Positions 24,669 to 32,581 are shown, counted from the first letter of the stretch. The stretch is DNA of 64,000 nt from Streptomyces djakartensis (GCF_014651075.1 NZ_BMWE01000003.1:248001-312000); one strand, 5' to 3'. A program made the numbers and translations. The notes: generated from the letters alone by a model not told the origin.

Positions 24669-25487
24669 GTGGCCGATCTCATCACCGTCGAGGATCCCGA
24701 CGACCCGCGCCTGCACGACTACACGGGCCTGACCGACGTGGAACTGCGCCGCAAGCGCGAACCCGCCGAGGGCCTCTTCATCGCCGAGGGCGAGAAGGTC
24801 ATCAGAAGGGCCAAGGAAGCCGGCTACGAGATGCGGTCCATGCTGCTCTCGGCCAAGTGGGTCGACGTCATGCGCGACGTCATCGACGAACTCCCCGCCC
24901 CGGTCTACGCCGTCAGTCCTGAGCTCGCCGAGCGGGTCACCGGCTACCACGTGCACCGCGGCGCGCTCGCCTCCATGCAGCGCAAGCCACTGCCCACGGC
25001 GGCCGACCTCCTCCGCACCAACCGCCGCGTCGTGATCATGGAGTCGGTCAACGACCACACCAACATCGGGGCGATCTTCCGCTCGGCCGCGGCCCTCGGC
25101 ATGGACGCCGTCCTGCTCTCACCGGACTGCGCCGACCCCCTCTACCGCCGCAGCGTGAAGGTCTCCATGGGCGCGGTCTTCTCCGTGCCGTACGCCCGTC
25201 TGGACACCTGGCCCAAGGGCCTGGAGTCGGTCCGCGAGGCGGGCTTCACGCTCCTCGCCCTCACCCCCGACGAGAAGGCCCGCCCCCTCGACGAGGCCGC
25301 CCCGCACACCATGGACCGGGTGGCCCTCATGCTCGGTGCCGAAGGCGACGGCCTGTCCACCCAGGCCCTGGTCGCAGCCGACGAGTGGGTCCGCATCCCC
25401 ATGTCCCACGGCGTCGACTCCCTCAACGTGGGCGCGGCCGCCGCGGTGGCCTTCTACGCCGTGGCCACCGGCCGCCCTCAGAGCTAG
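24669..25487 (+). CDS. SpoU/TrmH-family RNA 2'-O-methyltransferase
   Basis: A 272-residue SPOUT-fold methyltransferase. Family motifs are ESVNDHTNIGAIFRSAAALG (about residues 123-142, motif 1), MLGAEGDGLS (about 221-230, motif 2) and IPMSHGVDSLNVGAAAAVAF (about 243-262, motif 3, at the knotted S-adenosylmethionine site). The N-terminal part (RRKREPAEGLFIAEGEKVI) is the substrate-binding domain common in 23S rRNA-modifying members. The exact ribose target cannot be read. GTG at 24669 is the start. The Nudix gene begins nine bases after its stop, making an operon. Confidence 0.9.
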   Translation: MADLITVEDPDDPRLHDYTGLTDVELRRKREPAEGLFIAEGEKVIRRAKEAGYEMRSMLLSAKWVDVMRDVIDELPAPVYAVSPELAERVTGYHVHRGALASMQRKPLPTAADLLRTNRRVVIMESVNDHTNIGAIFRSAAALGMDAVLLSPDCADPLYRRSVKVSMGAVFSVPYARLDTWPKGLESVREAGFTLLALTPDEKARPLDEAAPHTMDRVALMLGAEGDGLSTQALVAADEWVRIPMSHGVDSLNVGAAAAVAFYAVATGRPQS

Positions 25488-25496
25488 GGCCGGTAC

Positions 25497-25889
25497 GTGG
25501 AGCAGCGCGAGGCCATCGTGGCTGTCCTGCGGCGCGGGGACCGCGTCCTCGCTGTCCGGCGCGGTCCGGCCGTCGCCCGCCCCGGCTACTGGCAGCCGCT
25601 CAGCGGCAAGGTCGAACCGGGCGAGACCCAGGAGCAGGCGGTCGTCCGGGAGGTCCGCGAGGAGGTCGGCCTCACCGTGGTGCCGCTGGGGAAGGTCTGG
25701 GAGTCGGAGACCGACGACCACCGGTTCCGCCTCCACTGGTGGACCGCCCGCGCGGACACGGGGGAGGTGGTCCCCGACCCGGGGGAGGTTGCCGAGACCC
25801 GCTGGGTCACGCCGGAGGAGTTCCTGGCCCTCGACCCGGTGTTCGACGGCGATCGCGAGTTCTTCGAGCGGATCCTGCCGGAGGCGTGA
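25497..25889 (+). CDS. Nudix hydrolase
   Basis: A 130-residue pyrophosphohydrolase of MutT size. The Nudix box is complete: GKVEPGETQEQAVVREVREE followed by VGL (about residues 37-59), with the REVREE metal-binding glutamates. Small Nudix enzymes clear oxidised nucleotides or other nucleoside-diphosphate compounds. No substrate-specific motif is visible. GTG at 25497 has AGGG upstream, and the short gap implies cotranscription with the RNA methyltransferase. Its 3' end converges on the kinase gene. Confidence 0.9.
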   Translation: MEQREAIVAVLRRGDRVLAVRRGPAVARPGYWQPLSGKVEPGETQEQAVVREVREEVGLTVVPLGKVWESETDDHRFRLHWWTARADTGEVVPDPGEVAETRWVTPEEFLALDPVFDGDREFFERILPEA

Positions 25890-25930
25890 GGTCGGCCCCG
25901 GCTCCGGCTCCGGCTGCCGGACGGGCCGGC

Positions 25931-27337
25931 TCAGCCCCGGCTCGGGTGCCGCGGCTTCGCAGCCGCGTCGTCCAGCGGCTGCGAGCGGTGCACCTGCCGC
26001 TCTTGCACACCGTCTCCGTCGCCGAGCCCCCGCGCCGGGCCCTGGCAGCCCTGGATCAGGGCGATGCCCAGCGCCACCACCAAGGTGACCACGACGAACA
26101 CGAAGAGCCGCTGCCGGAGCAGCCGCGGATTGGCGGGCCGCAGCCGGGTCCCCGTGTTCCTGGACGCCGGACGCCCGGCACCGCTGTGCGGAGCGGGGCG
26201 GCTGCCGCTGCCCGAACGCGTCCCGTCGCGCCCGGTGGGCGTCGGCCGCGACCCGGATCGTGACGGCGCGCCACCGCGGGAGCCGCGCCCCGCGGGTTTG
26301 CCGCCGCCCTGCGTACCGTTCGCCCGCCGGGCAACGCCGTCCCCCGTGGCAGAGGCCGCCCGCGGCGGGGGAGTGCCACGGCCCCGCTGCGCGCCGGACG
26401 GCCCCGCACCCTGCTGTGTCTGCGGACGGCGCGGGCGCTCGGCGTAGGTCTCGGTATGCCGCTCGGTGTCGGCGACGCGCGGCCCGGGCGGCCTGACGCC
26501 GGTGAGGTCCTGCGCCTCACGAGCGGCGATCTCCTTCAGCCGGAGGGACAGTTGGAGCGTGCTGGGCCGCTCCTCGGGGTCCTTGGCCAGGCAGGCCCGG
26601 ACGAGCGGGGCCAACGCGTCGGGCACACCCTGAAGCTGCGGTTCCTCGTGCACGACGCGGTACAGCATCACCTCGGAACTTCCGTGTCCGAAGGGAGAGT
26701 CGCCCATCGAGCAGTACGCGAGCGTGGCACCGAGCGAGAACACGTCGGTGGCCGGGGTCACGGCCGCCCCACGCACCTGTTCGGGCGCGAGGAAGCCGGG
26801 TGAGCCGACCGCCGTGCCGACATGGGTGAGCGTCGAGGCGCCAGTGGCCCAGGCGATACCGAAGTCGATGATCCGCGGCCCCTTCGGGGACAGCAGGATG
26901 TTGGACGGCTTGAGGTCCCGGTGCACGACCCCGGCCTCGTGCACGGCGACCAGGCCCTCCGACAGTGCGGCCCCGACGGCCGCGACGTCGGCCGCGCAGA
27001 GCGGTCCCTCGGCGGCGACCTTGTCGTGCAGGGAGGGGCCGGGTACGTACTGCGTGGCGAACCAGGGGCGGTCCGCGTCGAGGTCGGCGGCCACGAGACG
27101 TGCCGTACAGCCACCGCGGATCCGCCGGGCAGCCGAGACCTCGCGGGCGAACCGCGAGCGGAACTCCTGATCCTCCGCGAGATCGGGCCGGATGACCTTG
27201 AGCGCGACCCGCTGGCCCTTCTTGTCGGAGCCCAGGTAGACCACGCCCATCCCACCCGCGCCGAGCCGTCTGTGAAGCCTGAACGAGCCGACGACGCGCG
27301 GGTCCTCGCGCCTCAGGCGCATCATCGCCATGTTCAT
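25931..27337 (-). CDS. Membrane-anchored Ser/Thr protein kinase
   Basis: A 468-residue Hanks-type kinase. The domain is intact: LGAGGMGVVYLG (about residues 25-36), ATP-anchoring Lys47 in VALKVIRP, catalytic loop HRDLKPSN (139-146), DFG at 158-160 and the activation-segment end FLAPEQ (182-187). After about residue 270 comes a Pro/Arg/Gly-rich juxtamembrane stretch of some 130 residues, then one transmembrane helix (LFVFVVVTLVVALGIALI, about 410-428) and a 39-residue outer tail without PASTA repeats. It phosphorylates cytoplasmic proteins in response to an unknown signal. Three close ATG codons (27337, 27331, 27325) could start it. I give the first, with GCGGGG beside it. Confidence 0.9.
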   Translation of the reverse strand: MNMAMMRLRREDPRVVGSFRLHRRLGAGGMGVVYLGSDKKGQRVALKVIRPDLAEDQEFRSRFAREVSAARRIRGGCTARLVAADLDADRPWFATQYVPGPSLHDKVAAEGPLCAADVAAVGAALSEGLVAVHEAGVVHRDLKPSNILLSPKGPRIIDFGIAWATGASTLTHVGTAVGSPGFLAPEQVRGAAVTPATDVFSLGATLAYCSMGDSPFGHGSSEVMLYRVVHEEPQLQGVPDALAPLVRACLAKDPEERPSTLQLSLRLKEIAAREAQDLTGVRPPGPRVADTERHTETYAERPRRPQTQQGAGPSGAQRGRGTPPPRAASATGDGVARRANGTQGGGKPAGRGSRGGAPSRSGSRPTPTGRDGTRSGSGSRPAPHSGAGRPASRNTGTRLRPANPRLLRQRLFVFVVVTLVVALGIALIQGCQGPARGLGDGDGVQERQVHRSQPLDDAAAKPRHPSRG

Positions 27338-27794
27338 CCCCGCTGCCCGGTCCTGTGACGAGCCACAGCTTACGTTTCCACAGCCGCCCTTGCGCAGAGG
27401 CCGCGCCCTCTCGGGGCGACGGATGTCAGTGTGGGGCCGGAAACTTGAAGGGCGGTCAGGGGACCCGCGGACCGGAGGTGTCACACGGACGGGTATCCCA
27501 ACCGGCTGACGGGGTAGGGCGATTGGACCCGTCACGGGGGGTCGCGTGAAGACGGCCGTGAAGGCCGGTGACGCGGCGCGCACGCAGGAGTGAGCGAAGT
27601 CACGCGATGGGGCCCCGGGGGGGGCGAACAGGGCGGGTGAGCCTTGAGTCCCCTCGGGGAAGACCCTGAGACCGGGGGGCGCGTCTCCAACCAGGGGAGT
27701 ACGTCGCGGAGGACGGCTCATCCTCGGGGAGGCCCGGCAATCGGTACGAGGGCATGACGCCCCGGGGAGGGCCGGGAGCCTAGATTTGAGGTCA
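27338..27794 (+). promoter_or_regulatory. Divergent upstream region of the kinase and the small membrane-protein gene
   Basis: No gene is visible here. TAGATT at 27781-27786 is a good -10 for the small gene on the plus strand, with RNA starting near 27793. The rest is G-rich sequence with several AGGGG and CGGGG runs but no repeat or motif that I can name. The minus-strand promoter of the kinase was not identified. Confidence 0.4.
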
Positions 27795-27840
27795 AGCGGC
27801 GGGTGCAGCACTCGTCCCCCGAGGTCACACACCCGCCGCT
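27795..27840 (+). promoter_or_regulatory. 5'-leader hairpin of the small membrane-protein mRNA
   Basis: AGCGGCGGGTG (27795-27805) and CACCCGCCGCT (27830-27840) are perfect 11-bp complements around a 24-nt loop. It begins at about the expected RNA 5' end and stops 36 nt before the start codon, leaving the ribosome-binding site free. It may stabilise the mRNA or act as a binding element. Confidence 0.5.
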
Positions 27841-27875
27841 GCCAACGACAACTGAGAACGGTCAGGAGAGGGACC

Positions 27876-28085
27876 ATGGCCCACACGGCACCGCGGACGT
27901 TGATCCGCGAGGAGGGACGCAAGGCGTACGCCGCCGCGTTCCGCCCCCGCCGCCAGGGCCGTCGCCACCCCGTGGTGGCGACGCTGATGGCCCTTCCCCT
28001 GGCGGTCCTGCTCCTGGTCGTCTTCGACGGGTGGGAGACAGTGGCCACACAGGCGTCGTCCGTGGGCGAGATGCTGGGGCGCTGA
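27876..28085 (+). CDS. Small single-helix membrane protein
   Basis: A 69-residue protein not recognised as a named family. A basic N-terminal half (REEGRKAYAAAFRPRRQGRR) precedes one hydrophobic helix (VATLMALPLAVLLLVVFDGW, about residues 37-56) and a short tail, so it should sit in the membrane with its basic end inside. ATG at 27876 is set by GGAGAGG five bases upstream. It has its own promoter and terminator and lies head-to-head with the Ser/Thr kinase gene, hinting at shared regulation but proving no contact. Confidence 0.75.
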   Translation: MAHTAPRTLIREEGRKAYAAAFRPRRQGRRHPVVATLMALPLAVLLLVVFDGWETVATQASSVGEMLGR

Positions 28086-28173
28086 GCGGCGACCCCAGGC
28101 CCGGAAGAGCGGTCCGGGCGGGGACATCCACCCATGAAACCCCGTGGGGACGGGGGTGCGGCGGACGGCACAG

Positions 28174-28205
28174 ATGCCGGCGCAGCTGGGGAGCTGCGCC
28201 GGCAT
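28174..28205 (+). terminator. Rho-independent-type terminator of the small membrane-protein gene
   Basis: ATGCCGGCGCAGCT (28174-28187), loop GGGG, then AGCTGCGCCGGCAT (28192-28205): a 14-bp perfect stem followed by TGCTTTTGCC. Confidence 0.85.
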
Positions 28206-28413
28206 TGCTTTTGCCTCTGGCGGTGGCGCGCGCGGTCGGCTTCGTGGTGGGTCGGGGCCGCGCCGGGGGGTGTCCGTCCTCGGAACGGCGCGACGGAGTC
28301 GGATACCGAGTGACTCCCCGTTGACGCGCCAACCGCTGCGGGCGGACACCCCCTGACACGTCCCCTTCCGTACGTACGCGGCTGCGGGTGCGCGGGGGCG
28401 GGCCGCCGATCCG

Positions 28414-28670
28414 CCTAGCTGCGGGCAGTCGTGCCGCTGGGGCGGCACGGGTGGGCGCAGCGGCACCTCGTCGCGCCGAGTTGCGCAACGCCCCGCCCCC
28501 CCAGCACCCACGCCGGGTACCTGGAACCGGGCGCCGGCCGTCCTAGCTGCGGGCAGTCGTGCCGCTATGGGCGATGGGGGGAGGGTGGGCCCAGCGGCAC
28601 CCCGCAACGCCGGGCTGCGGACCTGCCCGGCCTCAGCAGCCACGCCGGGCACCTGAAGCGGACAGTTCCC
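28414..28670 (+). repeat. Two tandem copies of a hairpin-forming intergenic repeat (about 128 bp each)
   Basis: The same 25-bp start, containing CTGCGGGCAGTCGTGCCGCT, occurs at 28414 and again at 28542. Both copies continue with GGGTGGGC(G/C)CAGCGGCACC and end with CACGCCGGG(T/C)ACCTG. The first copy has a neat hairpin GTGCCGC-TGGG-GCGGCAC. The second is degraded there. Together with the terminator and 28206-28413, where I see nothing, they account for the 620-bp gap between the small membrane-protein gene and the APH-like gene. I recognise the unit as a dispersed Streptomyces repeat. Confidence 0.75.
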
Positions 28671-28705
28671 ACAGTCCTGCTTCCACCTGCGCGTACCCTC
28701 GCCCC

Positions 28706-29623
28706 GTGACCGCCACCCTGCTCCTGCAAGACCTCACCGCCCGGGCCAGAGCCACCGCCCACGCCCGCTCCCCGGCCTGCCCCTGCGGAGCGGCCACCCT
28801 GGCGGACCGCCCCGACGGCACCGTCGTCCGCCACGCGGACACCGTCGCGAAGGCCCACCCCCCGGACACCGATTCCACCGAACTCACCAGCCGCCTCACC
28901 GTCGCCGCGAGTCACCCCGGCATCCTGCTGGCCCCACTCGTCCCGACCCCGGTCGACCTGCACGGTCGCCTCGTGACGTTCTGGCCGTACGGAGCGCCCG
29001 TCGACCCGGAGGCCCCTGACGCCGCCCCCTGGGAGGCCGCCGCCGCGCTTCTCGCCCGGCTGCACCGCACCCCGGCCCCGCGCGCACTGCCCGCCATGCG
29101 GGGCCCCGCCAAGGCGGCCCGTGCCGTCGCCCGTCTCCGGGAGGCGGGCCCGCACCCGGCCGCCGCCCCCGTCCGCCGGGCCTGGGGCACGCTCCCCGCC
29201 TGGGCCCGGGCGGGGGCCCCGATGCCGGACACCACGACGATGTGCCACGGCGACCTGCACCTGGGCCAGCTCGTACGCCACCCCGCCCCCGAAGGGCCCT
29301 GGCTGCTGATCGACGTTGACGATCTCGGTGTCGGCGTCCCGGCCTGGGACCTCGCCCGCCCCGCCGCCTGGTACGCGTGCGGACTGCTCCCGCCCGACGA
29401 TTGGGGCCGCTTCCTCGCCGCCTACCGGGAGGCCGGGGGCCCGGCCGTCCCCGCCGACGGCGACCCCTGGCCCGTCCTGGACGTCCCCGCCCGCGCGCTC
29501 ACCGTGCAGACCGCGGCCCGGGCCGTGGTGAAGGCGGCAGCGGCCGGCCGGCCCCTGGACGAGGTGGAGCGGTCGGTCGTGGACGCCTGTGACCGAATGG
29601 CTGCCGTCCCGCCGCACAGTTGA
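28706..29623 (+). CDS. Aminoglycoside-phosphotransferase-like (APH fold) kinase
   Basis: A 305-residue protein of the APH/choline kinase superfamily. The catalytic loop is MCHGDLHLGQLV (His181-Gly-Asp183), in which Gln replaces the usual Asn, and the metal-binding block is WLLIDVDDLGVGVPAWDLAR (about 199-218). The N-terminal lobe is Ala/Pro-rich and weakly conserved, with the Lys of an ATP-binding strand probably in TVAKAHPP. Such proteins phosphorylate small molecules, and resistance is only one possibility. GTG at 28706 lies 5 bp after a CCTCGCC run, with no Shine-Dalgarno sequence. Cys-x-Cys (ACPCG) near residue 26 is unusual for the fold. Confidence 0.75.
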   Translation: MTATLLLQDLTARARATAHARSPACPCGAATLADRPDGTVVRHADTVAKAHPPDTDSTELTSRLTVAASHPGILLAPLVPTPVDLHGRLVTFWPYGAPVDPEAPDAAPWEAAAALLARLHRTPAPRALPAMRGPAKAARAVARLREAGPHPAAAPVRRAWGTLPAWARAGAPMPDTTTMCHGDLHLGQLVRHPAPEGPWLLIDVDDLGVGVPAWDLARPAAWYACGLLPPDDWGRFLAAYREAGGPAVPADGDPWPVLDVPARALTVQTAARAVVKAAAAGRPLDEVERSVVDACDRMAAVPPHS

Positions 29624-29722
29624 CGCGGGAGTACGCGAAGTAGGCTGCAACCGACCACAGCGGGACGAAGTCTGTCCCGGTGACACACGAAGCGGGACCG
29701 AACCGGCGAGGAGTGAACGACC

Positions 29723-30004
29723 ATGCAGTGTCCGAAGTGCCATGCGCCGATGCACACGTACAACCGCAACGGCGTCCAGATCGAGCAGTGCAGCGGCTGC
29801 CGGGGGATCTTTCTCGATTACGGCGAGCTGGAGTCGCTGACCCGCCTGGAGGCCCAGTGGTCACAAGGCGCCCCGCCGCCTCCGCCTGCCCCGCAGGCCT
29901 ACCCGGCCCATCCCGCCCCCGCCTGGGGCGCTCCGCACGGCGGCCACGGTCACCACGGTCACCACCGCCACAAGAGCTTCGGGCACATGCTGTTCTCGTC
30001 GTAA
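29723..30004 (+). CDS. Zinc-ribbon (TFIIB-type) small protein with His-rich tail
   Basis: A 93-residue protein. MQCPKCHAPM and CSGCRGIFLDYGELESL (residues 1-41) form a zf-TFIIB zinc ribbon with two CxxC pairs. A Pro-rich middle (PPPPPAPQAYPAHP) is followed by GGHGHHGHHRHKS, a His cluster that could bind extra metal. Function is unknown: these ribbons bind nucleic acid or protein partners. ATG at 29723 has GAGGAG in front. TTGACG (29620-29625) and TAGGCT (29641-29646) with a 15-bp gap may be its promoter, the -35 overlapping the stop of the APH-like gene. Confidence 0.85.
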   Translation: MQCPKCHAPMHTYNRNGVQIEQCSGCRGIFLDYGELESLTRLEAQWSQGAPPPPPAPQAYPAHPAPAWGAPHGGHGHHGHHRHKSFGHMLFSS

Positions 30005-30026
30005 CGGGACGAGTCGGCCGCGACGA

Positions 30027-30063
30027 AGCCCCCGGTGGCCGAATCGTTCGGCCACCGGGGGCT
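30027..30063. terminator. Strong bidirectional hairpin between zinc-ribbon gene and tRNA operon
   Basis: AGCCCCCGGTGGCCGAA (30027-30043), loop TCG, and the exact complement (30047-30063): a 17-bp perfect stem that can serve the plus-strand gene and the convergent tRNA operon. Confidence 0.75.
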
Positions 30064-30072
30064 CCGGTGTTG

Positions 30073-30144
30073 TGGACGATACTGGGATTGAACCAGTGAC
30101 CTCTTCCGTGTCAGGGAAGCGCTCTCCCGCTGAGCTAATCGTCC
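30073..30144 (-). tRNA. tRNA-Val(GAC), copy A
   Basis: Cloverleaf with acceptor GGACGAT/ATCGTCC, anticodon stem CTTCC/GGAAG, loop CTGACAC giving anticodon GAC, and T arm CTGGTTCAATCCCAG. The discriminator is A. CCA is not encoded. It is the last gene of the Gly-Cys-Val-Val-Val operon. Confidence 0.95.
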
Positions 30145-30187
30145 TCGGGACCATGGCCACCCAATGGAGCGGATCATGGGCACTGCG

Positions 30188-30259
30188 TGCGCGATACTGG
30201 GATTGAACCAGTGACCTCTTCCGTGTCAGGGAAGCGCTCTCCCGCTGAGCTAATCGCGC
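30188..30259 (-). tRNA. tRNA-Val(GAC), copy B with a different acceptor stem
   Basis: Identical to copies A and C through the body but with acceptor GCGCGAT/ATCGCGC, a compensated change of base pairs near the end of the stem. Anticodon GAC. CCA is not encoded. Confidence 0.95.
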
Positions 30260-30285
30260 GGGTTCGGATCTTCGATCAGATCCAG

Positions 30286-30357
30286 TGGACGATACTGGGA
30301 TTGAACCAGTGACCTCTTCCGTGTCAGGGAAGCGCTCTCCCGCTGAGCTAATCGTCC
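30286..30357 (-). tRNA. tRNA-Val(GAC), copy C
   Basis: Same sequence as copy A (acceptor GGACGAT). Anticodon loop CTGACAC. It lies immediately downstream of tRNA-Cys in the operon: its 5' end is next to the encoded CCA of that gene. Confidence 0.95.
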
Positions 30358-30358
30358 T

Positions 30359-30432
30359 TGGAGGTGGAGACGGGATTTGAACCCGTGTAGACGGCTTTGC
30401 AGGCCGTTGCCTCGCCTCTCGGCCACTCCACC
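30359..30432 (-). tRNA. tRNA-Cys(GCA) with encoded CCA
   Basis: Acceptor GGTGGAG/CTCCACC, discriminator T then CCA in the DNA, anticodon stem ACGGC/GCCGT, loop CTGCAAA giving GCA. It is the only tRNA of the five here with a genomic CCA. The body alone spans 30362-30432. Confidence 0.95.
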
Positions 30433-30469
30433 AGGAGTGTAGGGGGCCGGGAAGCCCCCTGTTCCTTCG

Positions 30470-30542
30470 AGCGGACGACGAGGTTCGAACTCGCGACCTC
30501 AACCTTGGCAAGGTTGCGCTCTACCAACTGAGCTACGTCCGC
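30470..30542 (-). tRNA. tRNA-Gly(GCC)
   Basis: Acceptor GCGGACG/CGTCCGC, anticodon stem CAACC/GGTTG, loop TTGCCAA giving GCC, and T arm GCGAGTTCGAACCTCGT. First gene of the operon. CCA is not encoded. Confidence 0.95.
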
Positions 30543-30583
30543 CTGTCGTTTCGGTCCGCTCTCGCGGCCCGGCGACGTGTTGA

Positions 30584-30611
30584 ACTCTAGCGGATTCCGG
30601 AGCCAGTACAA
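30584..30611 (-). promoter_or_regulatory. Promoter of the tRNA operon
   Basis: On the minus strand TTGTAC (30606-30611) and TAGAGT (30584-30589) are separated by 16 bp. RNA would start near 30577, some 35 nt before tRNA-Gly. Confidence 0.7.
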
Positions 30612-30719
30612 AAACGCGTTTGTGCAGCGTGCTGCGCCTCCCCTGCTCAGGGACGTCGCGGAGCCCCCTGAGGGGACATGCCCCGGTCATCCCGAGGACA
30701 CCGCCATAGACTCGACTGC

Positions 30720-31763
30720 GTGCTCGACCACCCTCCCCTCGCCCGCTTCGGCGACCGTGTCGCAACCGGGCTCCTCGACGTCACCGATGATCCCGAGGCC
30801 CTGGAATCCAGTGGCTTCTGGGCCGTCTGCGCCGACTTCGAGGGCCGTCTGACCTGCGCCCGCTTCCGGGAGGTGCGCAGGGCTCCGGTGCCCGCTCCCG
30901 TACCCGGCGCATGGCGGGGCCCGGCGGCGCGTGACTGGACGTCCTCGCTCGACCGCGCCGCGTACACGGCGGCGGTACGGCGGATCCGCGAGCACATCGC
31001 GGCCGGCGAGGTCTATCAGGCGAACCTGTGCCGGGTCCTGTCCGCGCCCGTCCCGCCCGGAGCCGACGTGGACGCCCTCACCGCGCTGCTGGCCCGCGGC
31101 AACCCGGCCCCCTACGCGGGAACGATCCGCCTGCCCGCGCACGGTGTGGAGATCGCCACGGCGTCCCCCGAACTGTTCCTGCGGCGCGCCGGGCGGGTCG
31201 TCGAGTCCGGGCCGATCAAGGGCACCGGCCGCACCGAGGCGGACCTGCTGGAGAAGGACTACGCCGAGAACGTGATGATCGTGGACCTGGTCCGCAACGA
31301 CATCGGACGGGTCTGCGCGACCGGCAGTGTGACGGTGCCCGATTTGTGTGCCGTCGAGAAGCATCCAGGGCTGGTGCATCTCGTCTCGACGGTCCGCGGC
31401 GAGCTGGCGGACGGGGCCGGCTGGGCCGAGCTGCTCGGCGCCGCCTTCCCGCCCGGCTCCGTCACCGGCGCGCCCAAGTCGAGTGCCCTGCGGATCATCG
31501 ACACCCTGGAGACCGCGCCCAGGGGACCCTACTGCGGGGGGATCGGCTGGGTCGACGCGGACCGGCGGGCCGGTGAGCTGGCCGTCGGCATCCGGACCTT
31601 CTGGATAGACCGCGCCGACGGCCTGCTGCGCTTCGGCACCGGCGCCGGCATCACCTGGGGCTCGGACCCCGAGGGGGAGTGGCGGGAGACCGAACTGAAG
31701 GCGGCCCGGCTGCTCGCGATAGCGTCGGGAGGGTACGAGGCGAGTGGAGAGGACCTGACGTGA
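30720..31763 (+). CDS. pabB: Aminodeoxychorismate synthase component I (chorismate-binding)
   Basis: A 347-residue member of the anthranilate/aminodeoxychorismate synthase component I family, which aminates chorismate on the way to folate. The catalytic core is complete: GEVYQANLCRVLSAP, SGPIKGTGRTEADLLEKDY (about residues 164-182; the PIKGT motif points to PabB), VMIVDLVRNDIGRVC and PPGSVTGAPKSSALRIID (about 244-261). The N-terminal lobe is short compared with TrpE. GTG 30720 lies seven bases after TAGACT (30707-30712), suggesting a leaderless message. ATG 30678 has a GAGGGG that is too close. The stop overlaps pabC. Confidence 0.9.
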   Translation: MLDHPPLARFGDRVATGLLDVTDDPEALESSGFWAVCADFEGRLTCARFREVRRAPVPAPVPGAWRGPAARDWTSSLDRAAYTAAVRRIREHIAAGEVYQANLCRVLSAPVPPGADVDALTALLARGNPAPYAGTIRLPAHGVEIATASPELFLRRAGRVVESGPIKGTGRTEADLLEKDYAENVMIVDLVRNDIGRVCATGSVTVPDLCAVEKHPGLVHLVSTVRGELADGAGWAELLGAAFPPGSVTGAPKSSALRIIDTLETAPRGPYCGGIGWVDADRRAGELAVGIRTFWIDRADGLLRFGTGAGITWGSDPEGEWRETELKAARLLAIASGGYEASGEDLT

Positions 31764-32581
31764 AGATCTGGCTCGACGGCGGGCTGCAGGACATCGAGTC
31801 CGCCCGCGTCTCCGTCTTCGACCACGGACTGACCGTGGGCGACGGTGTGTTCGAGACGCTGAAGGCCGTGCACGGCCACGCCTTCGCACTCACCCGGCAC
31901 CTCGACCGGCTCACCAGGTCGGCGCGCGGCCTGGGCCTGCCGGACCCGGACCAGGACGAGGTGCGCCGCGCCTGCGCCGCCGTCCTCGAAGCCAACCCCG
32001 TGCCGCTCGGCCGCCTCCGCATCACCTACACCGGCGGCCACGGCCCGCTCGGCTCCGACCGGGGCGAACACGGCCCCACGCTGGTCGTCGCCGTCGGCGA
32101 GACCACCCGCCGCCCCGACTCCACCGCCGTGATCACGGTCCCCTGGACCCGCAACGAGCGCGGCGCGCTCACCGGCCTGAAGACCACCTCGTACGCCGAG
32201 AACGTCGTCGCCCTCGCCCGGGCCCGTGAACGGGGCGCCTCCGAGGCCCTCTTCGCGAACACCGTCGGACAGCTCTGCGAGGGCACCGGGTCCAACGTCT
32301 TTGTCGTCCTCGACGGCGAGATCCACACGCCGCCGCTGGCCTCGGGCTGCCTGGCGGGCATCACGCGCGAGCTGGCGATCGAGTGGACCGGCGCCACGGA
32401 GACCGACCTGCCGCTGGACGTACTGGAGCGGGCCGACGAGGTGTTCCTCACCTCGACGCTGCGGGACGTCCAGGCCGTGCACCGGGTCGACGGCCGTGAG
32501 CTGCCGGGCGCGCCGGGCCCGGCGACGGCCAAGGCCATGCGGATCTTCGAGGAGCGGTCCGGGAACGACCTCGACCCCTGA
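31760..32581 (+). CDS. pabC: Aminodeoxychorismate lyase (class IV aminotransferase fold)
   Basis: A 273-residue pyridoxal-phosphate enzyme that releases p-aminobenzoate and pyruvate from aminodeoxychorismate. The fold is that of branched-chain aminotransferases: WLDGGLQDIESARVSVFDHG at the N-terminus, GDGVFETLKAVHG, the Lys of LKTTSYAENVVA (about residue 140) for the cofactor, and EALFANTVGQLCEGTGSNVF, the phosphate-binding block. GTG 31760 overlaps the pabB stop by four bases, so production is coupled. A class IV aminotransferase acting on D-amino acids is the alternative, but the pabB partner argues for PabC. Confidence 0.88.
   Translation: MKIWLDGGLQDIESARVSVFDHGLTVGDGVFETLKAVHGHAFALTRHLDRLTRSARGLGLPDPDQDEVRRACAAVLEANPVPLGRLRITYTGGHGPLGSDRGEHGPTLVVAVGETTRRPDSTAVITVPWTRNERGALTGLKTTSYAENVVALARARERGASEALFANTVGQLCEGTGSNVFVVLDGEIHTPPLASGCLAGITRELAIEWTGATETDLPLDVLERADEVFLTSTLRDVQAVHRVDGRELPGAPGPATAKAMRIFEERSGNDLDP

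Noticed and set aside
28706..29623. APH-like gene as an antibiotic-resistance gene
   Set aside because: Only the general APH kinase motif is present. No resistance-specific similarity or context supports that call.
30073..30357. Three regularly spaced near-identical blocks considered as a repeat array
   Set aside because: They fold as tRNA-Val cloverleaves with acceptor, anticodon and T arms.
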